A DNA stretch of 11,037 nt from Acidimicrobiaceae bacterium (GCA_002727895.1 PBUO01000100.1:1-11037); one strand, 5' to 3'. Shown: positions 1 to 6,995, counted from the first letter of the stretch. Numbers and translations: made by a program. Notes: generated by a model from the letters alone, not told the origin.

Positions 1-257
1 AGGCCATCAGTCAGGGGGCCTCGGGCTCGTGGCAGATGGACAACCGGTCGCGCACGATGCTGGACCGGAAGTTCGACCATGGCTTCGCCATCGACTGGAT
101 GCGCAAGGACTTCGGCATCGTGTTCGACGAGGCCGAGCGCATCGGAGCCACGCTGCCCGTCACGGCGATGGTCGACCAGTTCTACGCCCGGCTCCAGAGC
201 GAGGGACACGGTCGCTGGGACACCAGCGCCCTCATCGAACTGCTCCGCGACGATTGA
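1..257 (+). CDS. 3-hydroxyisobutyrate dehydrogenase-family NAD(P)-dependent oxidoreductase (C-terminal part)
   Basis: Only the last ~84 residues are present, read in the frame starting at base 3; the 5' part lies left of the window and the stop is TGA at 255-257. The visible part opens with AISQGASGSWQMDNR and continues through RTML, GFAIDWMRKDFGIVFDEA, LPVTAMVDQFYARL and GHGRWDTSALIELL. This matches the all-helical C-terminal domain of beta-hydroxyacid dehydrogenases (3-hydroxyisobutyrate dehydrogenase, tartronate semialdehyde reductase), where the GxxGSW stretch, the helix with the conserved K/D pair and the closing D-S-A-L-I helix are typical. These enzymes oxidise or reduce small 3-hydroxyacids with NAD(P). 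The Rossmann domain and catalytic lysine are outside the window, so substrate and cofactor cannot be judged. It converges on the dioxygenase gene downstream. Confidence 0.85.
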   Translation, partial: AISQGASGSWQMDNRSRTMLDRKFDHGFAIDWMRKDFGIVFDEAERIGATLPVTAMVDQFYARLQSEGHGRWDTSALIELLRDD

Positions 258-266
258 TCTCGGGCA

Positions 267-320
267 GTGGCTGGAAAAGCCACCCAAGGGGAAGCGGGCC
301 CCTAGAGGGTGGAAAGGGGC
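267..320. terminator. Possible bidirectional terminator region between convergent genes
   Basis: Two small perfect inverted repeats lie in the 69-bp gap between two convergent stop codons. The first is GTGGCT (267-272) / AGCCAC (278-283) with a 5-nt loop. The second is GCCCCT (298-303; base 298 is the G) / AGGGGC (315-320) with an 11-nt loop. Neither is followed by a clear U-tract on either strand, so this is a placement-based call. Non-U-tract terminators are common in high-GC actinobacteria, but the stems are short. Confidence 0.35.
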
Positions 321-326
321 GCGGGT

Positions 327-1199
327 TTAGCCCACGGGCTCCGGGCCAGCCACCGTGGTGCGGTTGAGCTCCCGCCGTTGACCTCCGTAGTCGTTCAACG
401 CCAGGTGCTGGGTGGTCCGGTTGTCCCACAGCACCACGTCGCCATCCGACCAGCGGTGCCGGAACGTGAACCGCACGTGTGTGGTGAAGTCGTGCAGCCA
501 GCGCAGCAACTTCTTCTCGTGGGCGCCACCCTCGTCGGTGCCGTCGCCGATACCCGGGCCACGGAGCCCCCGGACGTAGGTGCCGTTGAAGAACAGGCTG
601 CGCTTCCCCGTCTCCGGGTGGGTGACCAGCAGCGGATGTTCCCGGGTCTCGTGGGCCGACTCCGACGTCCGGATGTCCATGCCCGACAGCCCCGAATGCA
701 GGCCCTGCTGGGCGGGGGAGTAGCTGGCCGATGCCGAGTGCACTGCCGTGACCTGCTCCAGCGCCTGGCGCATCTCCTCGGGAAGCTGGGCACACGCGGT
801 GGTCATCGACGCCCACACGGTGTCGCCGCCCACGTCGGGGACATCGATGGCGTGCAGCACGGTGAACGCCGGCGGGGCATCCAGGAACGAGAAGTCGCTG
901 TGCCACACCCCTCCGAAGTTGAATGCCGCGGGCTCGCTGGCCTCCTTGACGACCTTGATGACCTCGGGGTGCTCCGGCACCGGCTGCACGAACGGCACCG
1001 GCGAGTAGTCGCCCAGCAGGTGGCTGAACCCGGCTTGCTCCTCAGGCGACAACCCCTGCCCGGGGACCACCAGCACCTCGTGCTCGATTAGGGCTGCACG
1101 CAACTCAGCCACCACCCCCGGGTCCATGTCGGGGCCCAACTCGACCCCCTCGGCCCGGGCACCCAACACCCCGGTCAACCGGGAGACGGTCATTCCCAC
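327..1199 (-). CDS. TauD/TfdA-family Fe(II)/2-oxoglutarate-dependent dioxygenase
   Basis: A 290-residue protein, close to the usual length of TauD/TfdA enzymes (~280-300). The metal-binding facial triad is visible: H100 and D102 in GGVWHSDFSF, and H265 in NRTTQHLALNDY. R276 and R280, in QRRELNR, sit 11 and 15 residues after the distal His, as in TauD, and would hold the 2-oxoglutarate carboxylate and the substrate. The GGDTVW turn (124-129) is also typical. Members couple 2-oxoglutarate decarboxylation to hydroxylation of taurine, other sulfonates, sulfate esters, 2,4-D or similar acids; the substrate here cannot be told. The GTG at 1199 is preferred because TAGGGT lies exactly seven bases before it, which suggests a leaderless transcript; ATG at 1193 is the alternative. 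It has its own promoter region, separated by 177 bp from the end of the amino acid transporter operon on the same strand. Confidence 0.92.
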   Translation of the reverse strand: MGMTVSRLTGVLGARAEGVELGPDMDPGVVAELRAALIEHEVLVVPGQGLSPEEQAGFSHLLGDYSPVPFVQPVPEHPEVIKVVKEASEPAAFNFGGVWHSDFSFLDAPPAFTVLHAIDVPDVGGDTVWASMTTACAQLPEEMRQALEQVTAVHSASASYSPAQQGLHSGLSGMDIRTSESAHETREHPLLVTHPETGKRSLFFNGTYVRGLRGPGIGDGTDEGGAHEKKLLRWLHDFTTHVRFTFRHRWSDGDVVLWDNRTTQHLALNDYGGQRRELNRTTVAGPEPVG

Positions 1200-1206
1200 G
1201 GGGTCG

Positions 1207-1212
1207 ACCCTA
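1207..1212 (-). promoter_or_regulatory. -10 box of a likely leaderless promoter for the dioxygenase gene
   Basis: Read on the minus strand, TAGGGT is followed by CGACCCC and then the GTG start. A TANNNT hexamer ending seven bases before the start codon would place transcription initiation at or next to the G of GTG. No purine-rich Shine-Dalgarno sequence precedes the start, which fits. An AT-rich patch, GATAAATA on the minus strand (1233-1240), lies just upstream near the -35 zone, but no good -35 hexamer is visible. Confidence 0.45.
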
Positions 1213-1376
1213 GGTCGGGGGCAACCCGTCCGTATTTATCTGGGACCGATCGGCCTGTGGTTCTTCAACGGCTGGGGGCCCACACGGCAGGGGTGCCCAA
1301 CCGGCCGTGCGAGGAGCTGACGGCGAGGCTGGCCACGCTGACCGGCGCCCTCTGGCGGGACGAGGTGCCTGGCGGA

Positions 1377-2165
1377 CTAGAGAATCTGCGACAGGAACAA
1401 CTTGGTGCGCTCTTCAGCGGGGTTGGAGAAGAACATCTCCGTCGTGTTCTGTTCCACAATCTGTCCACCCTCCATGAAGAAGAGCCGGTCGGCCACCTCC
1501 TTGGCGAACCCCATCTCATGGGTCACCACCATCATCGTCATGCCCGACAGCGCCAGCGCCTTCATGACGTCCAGCACTTCCTTGATCATCTCCGGATCCA
1601 GGGCCGACGTCGGCTCGTCGAACAGCATGATCCGAGGCTCCATTGCCAGGGCGCGGGCGATCGCGACGCGCTGCTGCTGTCCACCTGACAACTGGCCGGG
1701 GTACTTCTGAGCCTGCTCGGGGATCCCTACACGCTCCAACAGGGCCATCGCCTGAGCCTCGGCTTCGGCCCGAGGCTTCTTGCGCACCCATATGGGAGCC
1801 AGGGTCACGTTGTCCAAGATGGTGAGGTGTGGGAAGAGGTTGAACTGCTGGAAGACCATTCCGACCTCAGAGCGCACCTTCTCGATGTTGCGCAGGTCGT
1901 TCGTGAGCTCCACGTCGTCGACGACGATGCGCCCCTCCTGATGGATCTCAAGACGGTTGATGCAACGGATCCACGTGGACTTCCCGGAGCCGGACGGTCC
2001 GAGCACCACCACGACCTCCTGCTCCTTGATGTTCGCCGAGACCCCGTCCAGCGCCTGGAAGTCGCCGTACCACTTGGACACGTTCTCGCACACGATCATG
2101 TCCCGCGCCCCGGACAGGTCGCGGGTCTGGTTGCCGGTCGGCTCGGTTGGTGTCATATCGGTCAT
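1377..2165 (-). CDS. aapP: Polar amino acid ABC transporter, ATP-binding protein
   Basis: A 262-residue ABC ATPase of the GlnQ/AapP type that powers amino acid import from the cytoplasmic face. All nucleotide-binding motifs are intact: Walker A GPSGSGKST (56-64), Q-loop VFQQFNLFPH (from 104), signature LSGGQQQR (159-166), Walker B IMLFDEP (179-185), D-loop SALD (187-190) and H-loop THE with H216. IRCINRLE, FNLFPH and VTHEMGFA are characteristic of the polar-amino-acid subfamily. About 22 residues precede the domain, so the Met at residue 4 is a possible alternative start. A GTGAGG stretch eight bases before the ATG can serve as ribosome binding site. It is the last gene of the operon, 32 bp after aapM, and is followed by a 177-bp gap. 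Confidence 0.97.
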   Translation of the reverse strand: MTDMTPTEPTGNQTRDLSGARDMIVCENVSKWYGDFQALDGVSANIKEQEVVVVLGPSGSGKSTWIRCINRLEIHQEGRIVVDDVELTNDLRNIEKVRSEVGMVFQQFNLFPHLTILDNVTLAPIWVRKKPRAEAEAQAMALLERVGIPEQAQKYPGQLSGGQQQRVAIARALAMEPRIMLFDEPTSALDPEMIKEVLDVMKALALSGMTMMVVTHEMGFAKEVADRLFFMEGGQIVEQNTTEMFFSNPAEERTKLFLSQIL

Positions 2166-2197
2166 GGCTGAAACCTCACAGGACTCGAGAGAATCAT

Positions 2198-4015
2198 CTA
2201 GCGCTCGCCCAGGCCCGTGCGCTGCTCGAGGCGCTGGCTGGCCTTGGACATCTGGTAGGCGAATATCCAGTAGATCACGGAGACGAAGAGCAGGTTCTCC
2301 TTGGTGCTGCCCATGAACTCTGTCTGGCCGGGAATCACGATCCTTCCGATGTACAGGACGTCGAACACGCCGATGATGGCCAGCAGCGACGTCTCCTTGA
2401 AGACGCCGATGCAGTGCCCGACCAGCGGCGGGATGGCGACCCGGAGTCCCTGCGGCAGCACGATGAAGAGCGTCTTCTGAGCGGTCGTCATGCCGACGGC
2501 GTCGGCGGCCTCGTGTTGGCCCCTCGTCACCGACTGGAGGCCGCCCCTGACGTTCTCAGCCAGATAGGCCGACGAGAACAGCACGTAGCCGATGACGACG
2601 GCGGCGACCTCCCCCAGGTGCATCCCTCGTGGAAGGAACAGCGGCACCATGATCGAGAAGAAGATCAGGATCGTGATCAAGGGGACGCCGCGCACGAACT
2701 CGATGAACCAGGTGGCAAGTAGTCGGAAGATGGGCATGGTCGAGGTGCGGGCCAGGGCGAGGGCGATCCCCAGGGGGAACGACAGCACGATCGTGAAGAC
2801 GGCGACCATGAGGGTGATGGAGAAGCCGCCGATGAAGAACCCGCCTGGAACGGAGACCGTCGAAGGGGTGTTGATGGCCGTGATGAGCCACGACATCACG
2901 CCCAGGACCCCCAGCCAGCCAAGGACGTAGCGCTTTCGGTTTCGTGGTCCACCCGCGAATGTCGGTGCCGCCAGGGCGAAGATGGCCAGCAGGAGCATGT
3001 CGAGGCGCACGACCATCCGCATCGGGGTCAGGAAGGTGCAGAAGCCGACCACCAAGATCGTCACGGCGAGGATTCGGCCTGCCTCCCCGGTCGAGGGGCG
3101 TGTCAGCCACGAGAGGATCACAGACCCACCCAGCGCGTAGGCGGCGAAGATCGGCAGGTCGGTGCTGATCACGTGCCCCATGTCGAACGACGGGTCCCGC
3201 AGCACCAGGTAGATCAGCACCGGCGGTGCCAGAAGCCACAAGATCAGGAGGGTGATCCGGGTCGGGTTGACCGGCAGGCGTTCACGGATCACGCCACCCA
3301 TCAGATAAGCCGCCACGGCGATGAGCAACATGATCGTCCAAGGGAGTTTGGTGGTCAGCGCCACCGTGCCCGATTCGGCTAGCACCCTCGGTTGACGACT
3401 CGGGATGTAGGTGTGGTGGCCATAGGGGACCACCCACAATGACGCCACGAGTCCGGCCAGCGTGACCACCAGCACCGTCAGGGAACTGACCGTCCGCTCC
3501 GCGCCACCCTTGCTCGCCGATCGACGAACGCCCTCTCCGATCACGGCTACGCAAGCCGCAGCGAGCGTCCACTGGATGGTGGCCGAGGCACTGAACGGGG
3601 CGAGTAGGGCGAGGAGGAGGAGGAGTGCGGCTCCTGCCAGCAGCTTCCTTCCCAGTCTCGCCAAGGGGATCGATGACCCCGCCCGCCAGACGGCCATCGA
3701 GATGGACGTGAGGACGATGATGACGGCGAGGCTGAACCAGACGCGGATGTACTGCTCATCGGGGTATGCCCGAGTGAAGAACAGCTGCATGTTGGTTGCC
3801 GTGCTGTTCCACTGGCGGATCGGGTTGAAGATGAAGGAAAGGAGTGCCCGGGCGATGGCCAGCAGGACGATCGAGGTGACGATGGTCAGGGCGGAACTGA
3901 AGGGACTCGAGAAGAGGTTCTCCTTCACCCACTGGCGAGGCGGGAGCCTGGTGACTTCCGGTGGCGGGGCGCCAGAAGCACTTCCTGCCGCGGTGGCACT
4001 CGACGTCTCGGACAT
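2198..4015 (-). CDS. aapM: Polar amino acid ABC transporter permease, AapM-type, enlarged
   Basis: A 605-residue inner-membrane permease. The C-terminal third (about 395-595) is a His/Glu/Gln/Arg/opine-type permease domain: VRGVPLITILIFF (441-453), AYLAENVRGG (483-492), and the EAA coupling loop GQHEAADAVGMT (499-510) running into VLPQGLRVAIPP (519-530), which contacts the ATPase. KETSLLAIIGVFDV follows. AapM proteins are normally about 380-400 residues; here roughly 200 extra residues, including several hydrophobic segments between about 120 and 380, precede the core. The start is the ATG at 4015-4013, which overlaps the TGA of aapQ as TGATG, so the two are translationally coupled. The frame stays open far upstream inside aapQ, but that part is hydrophilic and Arg/Pro-rich and is not part of the protein. 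The partner permease is AapQ. Confidence 0.95.
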   Translation of the reverse strand: MSETSSATAAGSASGAPPPEVTRLPPRQWVKENLFSSPFSSALTIVTSIVLLAIARALLSFIFNPIRQWNSTATNMQLFFTRAYPDEQYIRVWFSLAVIIVLTSISMAVWRAGSSIPLARLGRKLLAGAALLLLLALLAPFSASATIQWTLAAACVAVIGEGVRRSASKGGAERTVSSLTVLVVTLAGLVASLWVVPYGHHTYIPSRQPRVLAESGTVALTTKLPWTIMLLIAVAAYLMGGVIRERLPVNPTRITLLILWLLAPPVLIYLVLRDPSFDMGHVISTDLPIFAAYALGGSVILSWLTRPSTGEAGRILAVTILVVGFCTFLTPMRMVVRLDMLLLAIFALAAPTFAGGPRNRKRYVLGWLGVLGVMSWLITAINTPSTVSVPGGFFIGGFSITLMVAVFTIVLSFPLGIALALARTSTMPIFRLLATWFIEFVRGVPLITILIFFSIMVPLFLPRGMHLGEVAAVVIGYVLFSSAYLAENVRGGLQSVTRGQHEAADAVGMTTAQKTLFIVLPQGLRVAIPPLVGHCIGVFKETSLLAIIGVFDVLYIGRIVIPGQTEFMGSTKENLLFVSVIYWIFAYQMSKASQRLEQRTGLGER

Positions 4016-5541
4016 CAGCGTTCCACCAGTCGCATTCTGACGTTGAACCAGTTGACGATCACCGAGATCGTCAGCGAGCAGCTCAGGTAGAAGAGCATCC
4101 AGATGGCGACGACGGGCAGGGTCATCCCGGTCTGGTTGAACACGGTGGTTCCGACCTGGACCATGTCGCTCATGCCTACGGCAACGGCCAGGGAGGTGTT
4201 CTTGGTCAGGTTCAAGTACTGGTTGCCTGTCGGCGGCAGGATGACTCGAAGCGCCTGGGGGAGCACCACGTGGCGGATGATCTGCCCGCGGCCGAGGCCG
4301 ACGGCTTTGGCCGCCTCGGTCTGGCCCTTGGGGACGGCCAGGATTCCTCCCCGGACGTTCTCGCCGATGAACGCAGACGTGTAGAAGACGACGGCGAAGA
4401 ACACCGAAGCGAAGCCGAGGGACATGGTCAGGCCGTTGGTGCCGTAGTTCGGGAACTTGCCCTTTTGGACGATGTCGGGGCGCATGGCGTCGAACGGTCG
4501 AGCCGCGCCGTTGACGTCGAACTTGTCGGCCATGACCTCGAACAGGTCTCGGCCACTGTTGAGCGTCCACGCCGAGAAGCCGGTCCAGCGGGCTATCAGA
4601 ACGACGACAGCCAGTGACGCCAATGCGGTGAAGGCAATCCGGAACCAGTCGTCGTCGGAGATCGAGAGGTGCCCGATGGCGCTGCGGCGACTGGAGATGA
4701 AGCGGTGAATCCATGCTGCTGCGAGGCCAACCGAGATGATTGCGAACACCACTTGCGCGACGGCATTCGGGATCGAGTCGAGCACATCGGCCACGCCGCC
4801 GAAGACAGGACCGAGCCAGGAGAAGATGGGGTGCACGAACAGGCCGATCAATCCGAAGGCTGCGACCGTTCCCAATGCCCAGAGGGGCGGCGACGCGTGG
4901 GCACCCGTCCTGTCTTGGACCGCCTGACGATGGCGGCGGACGAAGTACCCCACCACTGCGCCGACCAGGACGACGACAGCCCACTGGTAGAAGCCATCGG
5001 CGATGAAGAAGCGAGGCATCGAGATGCCCTTGTTCGATATGTGGAGCCAGCCGTTGACAGGACCGGTGTCGAGGCCTACCCGCGGTAGCGCCGTCAGGGC
5101 CGAGTAGATGAGGACCATCTGCACCAGCAGTGGGACGTTCCTCAGCACCTCGACCCACCCAGTGGCGATACGCCGGACTATCCAGTTGTCGGACAAGCGG
5201 GCTAGGCCGACGACCACCCCGAGGACGCTGGCGAAGAAGATCCCCGAGATGGAGAGGCGAAGGGTGTTGACCATGGCGGCCCAGAGCGCCCGGCCACCGG
5301 TGTCCGGGTGGGTGTCGATTCCCTCGCTTATCTGGATGTCTACGGGGCGTTCGAGGAAGTCGAACTCGGTGTTGATGTTTCGAGCCCGGAGGTTGTCCCC
5401 GGCCTGGCTCGCCAGGAACCACATGGTGCCCAGCACCGCGACGAGCAGGAAGAGCTGCGTCGCCCACTTGAGGACGATCACGTCACGCCAAAGCGGTACC
5501 CGCTGCGATACCCGTTCTCGGGTGGTGGAGGCCGTCGTCAT
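4015..5541 (-). CDS. aapQ: Polar amino acid ABC transporter permease, AapQ-type
   Basis: A 508-residue membrane protein, first permease of the operon. The N-terminal half shows the AapQ pattern: a first membrane segment (about 23-45), the motif FDFLERPVDIQIS (60-72), then NTLRLSISGIFFASVLGVVVG (from 92) and EVLRNVPLLVQMVLIY (131-146). The C-terminal half carries SAFIGENVRGG (389-399), the EAA loop GQTEAAKAVGLG (406-417) with VLPQALRVILPP (426-437), and NQYLNLTKNTSLAVAVG (440-456). The middle (about 186-330) contains extra hydrophobic segments that make it about 100 residues longer than the typical ~400. It pairs with AapM to form the translocation channel. No convincing Shine-Dalgarno precedes the ATG, and a strong stem-loop lies upstream, both consistent with lower expression than aapJ. 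TGATG overlap with aapM. Confidence 0.95.
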   Translation of the reverse strand: MTTASTTRERVSQRVPLWRDVIVLKWATQLFLLVAVLGTMWFLASQAGDNLRARNINTEFDFLERPVDIQISEGIDTHPDTGGRALWAAMVNTLRLSISGIFFASVLGVVVGLARLSDNWIVRRIATGWVEVLRNVPLLVQMVLIYSALTALPRVGLDTGPVNGWLHISNKGISMPRFFIADGFYQWAVVVLVGAVVGYFVRRHRQAVQDRTGAHASPPLWALGTVAAFGLIGLFVHPIFSWLGPVFGGVADVLDSIPNAVAQVVFAIISVGLAAAWIHRFISSRRSAIGHLSISDDDWFRIAFTALASLAVVVLIARWTGFSAWTLNSGRDLFEVMADKFDVNGAARPFDAMRPDIVQKGKFPNYGTNGLTMSLGFASVFFAVVFYTSAFIGENVRGGILAVPKGQTEAAKAVGLGRGQIIRHVVLPQALRVILPPTGNQYLNLTKNTSLAVAVGMSDMVQVGTTVFNQTGMTLPVVAIWMLFYLSCSLTISVIVNWFNVRMRLVER

Positions 5542-5642
5542 CGGCGTTGGCTCAACTGGTGGGTGAGAGGATCAGGGAGGACGCGCCCGGGGGTGCGCCG
5601 AATGGTCGACAGTACCCGCGCTCTGGGAATGGCGACGCGAAG

Positions 5643-5684
5643 GGTCCCGGGGCCCGAGAGCTTTTGCTCTCGGGCCCCGGGACC
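5643..5684 (-). terminator. Perfect 19-bp stem-loop between aapJ and aapQ (attenuator, partial terminator or mRNA-stabilising hairpin)
   Basis: Bases 5643-5661 and 5666-5684 are exact reverse complements: a GC-rich 19-bp arm, GGTCCCGGGGCCCGAGAGC, closing a 4-base loop that reads AAAA in the operon transcript. It begins 26 bases after the aapJ stop and ends about 100 bases before aapQ. There is no U-tract on either side, so it is not a textbook intrinsic terminator. Hairpins at this position in binding-protein transporter operons commonly protect the binding-protein message or reduce read-through, giving more binding protein than permease. The symmetry is seen directly; the role is inferred. 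Confidence 0.8.
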
Positions 5685-5710
5685 TTCAAGAGTGCCAGTC
5701 TCTGGTCTAT

Positions 5711-6838
5711 CTAGCGCGCCGGCGGGGCGTAGATCAGGCCACCGTCGAGCCAACCGGCGTTGGCGCTGCCCTCGCGGTACAGGCCAACCGGGTTCAGGTT
5801 GCGGTCGTAGACCTCGCCGTAGTTGCCGACCTGCCTGATCACCTGGTGGAAGGCGTCGGCGGACAGACCCATTCCGGTCTGCAACTCGCCCTCACCGCCG
5901 CAGAGGCGTCCAACCTCGGCCTCGGCCGAGGCGCACTCGCCGTCGACGTTGGCCGACGTGATGCCGTACTCGTCCATGATGATCATGGCGTAGACGGTCC
6001 AGTTGACCGCATCGGCCCACGCGGAGTCGTTCTGGCCGTAGGTCGGGCCGAGCGGCTCCTTGGAGATCGGCGTGGACGGGAAGATCACCCACTCCTGATC
6101 GGCGGGCTGCTGCTTGACCTTGCGACCAACGAGCGCCGAACCGTCGGTGGTGGTGACGTCGCAGCCACCGGCGATGAACGTCTCGTAGACCTCGTCGCTG
6201 GTCTCGAAGCCGAGCAGCGTGATGTCGGCGCCAGCCAGCAGAGCGGCCTCGGCAATGTTCTTCTCGGTGGTCGTACCCACGTTGGTGCACACCACGGCGC
6301 CGTCGATGTCGGCGACAGTGCTGGAAGCTGAGAAGCCGTCACTCACTCGGGCCATCAACTGCTGGCCGTCGTAGTAGGTGGTCGGACCAAAGTCCATGCC
6401 CACCGAGCTGTCACGGCTCTGGGTCCAGGTGGTGTTTCGCATGAGGACGTCCACGTCACCGGTCTGCACGGCGGTGAAGCGCTCCGAGGCAGTCAAGGCC
6501 ACGAAGTTCACGGCGTCGGCATCGCCGATCACCGCGGCAGCGACCGCACGACAGAAGTCGGCGTCGATGCCGGTGACCGAGCCATCGGCCTGGGTCTCCG
6601 AGAACGCCACGGCCGAGCCGCTGACGCCACAGTTCAGGGTGCCACGGGCCTGGACCACGTCCAGCAGGCTGCCCTCGGCGACGACCTCGACCTGGGCGGT
6701 CGTGGTGGTCTCGGCGGCCGTGGTGGCGGGCGCAGCGGTGGTCGCCGGAGCGGCCTCCTCGCTGTCGCTGCCGCACGCTGCGGCGACCGCGCCGATGATC
6801 AAGAACAGGGCAAAAATCTTGAAGAGCTTGCTCTTCAT
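5711..6838 (-). CDS. aapJ: Polar amino acid ABC transporter, substrate-binding lipoprotein (AapJ-type)
   Basis: A 375-residue secreted lipoprotein that captures amino acids for the AapQMP importer. The N-terminus has KSK, a hydrophobic stretch (7-20) and a lipobox ending AAAC, with C22 as the lipidated cysteine. A low-complexity Ala/Thr/Glu linker (about 27-50, with APATTA twice) follows. The mature domain shows the AapJ-type signature: LDVVQARGTLNCGVSG (59-74), GIDADFCRAVAAAV (90-103), LTASERFTAVQTGDVDVLMRNTTWT (115-139) and FGPTTYYDGQ (150-159). The C-terminal half contains GCDVTTTDGSAL (225-236), PISKEPLGPTYGQND (257-271), and NYGEVYDRNLNP (339-350). Substrate range is broad in this family; specificity cannot be read here. 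GGAGGGGG lies about eight bases before the ATG. It is the first and presumably most expressed gene of the operon, followed by a strong hairpin. Confidence 0.96.
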   Translation of the reverse strand: MKSKLFKIFALFLIIGAVAAACGSDSEEAAPATTAAPATTAAETTTTAQVEVVAEGSLLDVVQARGTLNCGVSGSAVAFSETQADGSVTGIDADFCRAVAAAVIGDADAVNFVALTASERFTAVQTGDVDVLMRNTTWTQSRDSSVGMDFGPTTYYDGQQLMARVSDGFSASSTVADIDGAVVCTNVGTTTEKNIAEAALLAGADITLLGFETSDEVYETFIAGGCDVTTTDGSALVGRKVKQQPADQEWVIFPSTPISKEPLGPTYGQNDSAWADAVNWTVYAMIIMDEYGITSANVDGECASAEAEVGRLCGGEGELQTGMGLSADAFHQVIRQVGNYGEVYDRNLNPVGLYREGSANAGWLDGGLIYAPPAR

Positions 6839-6875
6839 AAGGTGAACCCCCTCCGGTTCGTTGGTTTTTCCCGCC

Positions 6876-6899
6876 GCGCAGGAGGAGTTCCACCTGCGC
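6876..6899 (-). promoter_or_regulatory. Leader hairpin upstream of aapJ
   Basis: GCGCAGG (6876-6882) and CCTGCGC (6893-6899) form a perfect 7-bp inverted repeat with a 10-base loop. It lies between the possible promoter and the aapJ ribosome binding site, so it would be in the 5' untranslated leader. No U-tract follows directly. The role is unknown; it may be a simple structural or stability element. Confidence 0.35.
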
Positions 6900-6932
6900 C
6901 GGGCGCCGACCCTCGTTGGCCAGCGCCGCCCA

Positions 6933-6962
6933 AGGCTAAGGGGTCAGCATCCAATCGGACAA
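6933..6962 (-). promoter_or_regulatory. Possible sigma-A-type promoter for the aapJQMP operon
   Basis: On the minus strand TTGTCC (6962-6957) is followed after 18 bases by TAGCCT (6938-6933), a TTGNNN / TANNNT pair as used by actinobacterial housekeeping sigma factors. Start of transcription would be near 6926, giving a leader of about 90 bases. A 23-bp dyad lies directly upstream. The match is loose and rests on position and spacing. Confidence 0.35.
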
Positions 6963-6967
6963 CTGGA

Positions 6968-6990
6968 GCTCATGCAGTCTCTGCATAAGC
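6968..6990. promoter_or_regulatory. Operator-like 23-bp dyad upstream of the aapJ operon
   Basis: GCTCATGCAG (6968-6977) and CTGCATAAGC (6981-6990) are reverse complements except at one position, around a 3-base centre TCT. The inner 15 bases, ATGCAGTCTCTGCAT, are perfectly symmetric outside the centre. It sits about five bases upstream of the candidate -35 box of the aapJ operon, where an activator or repressor dimer would bind. It could alternatively be a hairpin at the end of the carbonic anhydrase transcript, but no U-tract follows. Confidence 0.45.
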
Positions 6991-6995
6991 ACTCA

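Noticed and set aside
309..1091. Long open frames antisense to the dioxygenase, transporter, synthetase and diiron genes
   Set aside because: Long antisense frames are expected in high-GC coding DNA; their compositions are Arg/His/Gly/Pro-rich and no domains are recognisable.
1200..1376. The 177-bp gap between aapP and the dioxygenase gene as a place for a small gene or terminator
   Set aside because: Apart from the dioxygenase promoter, it holds only a weak 6-bp inverted repeat (CACGGC 1283-1288 / GCCGTG 1304-1309) with no U-tract, and no convincing small coding frame.
4016..5467. Upstream extension of the AapM frame through aapQ to give one giant protein
   Set aside because: The extension overlaps the well-supported aapQ gene, is Arg/Pro/His-rich with no membrane pattern, and the ATG at 4015 overlapping the aapQ stop is a normal coupled start.
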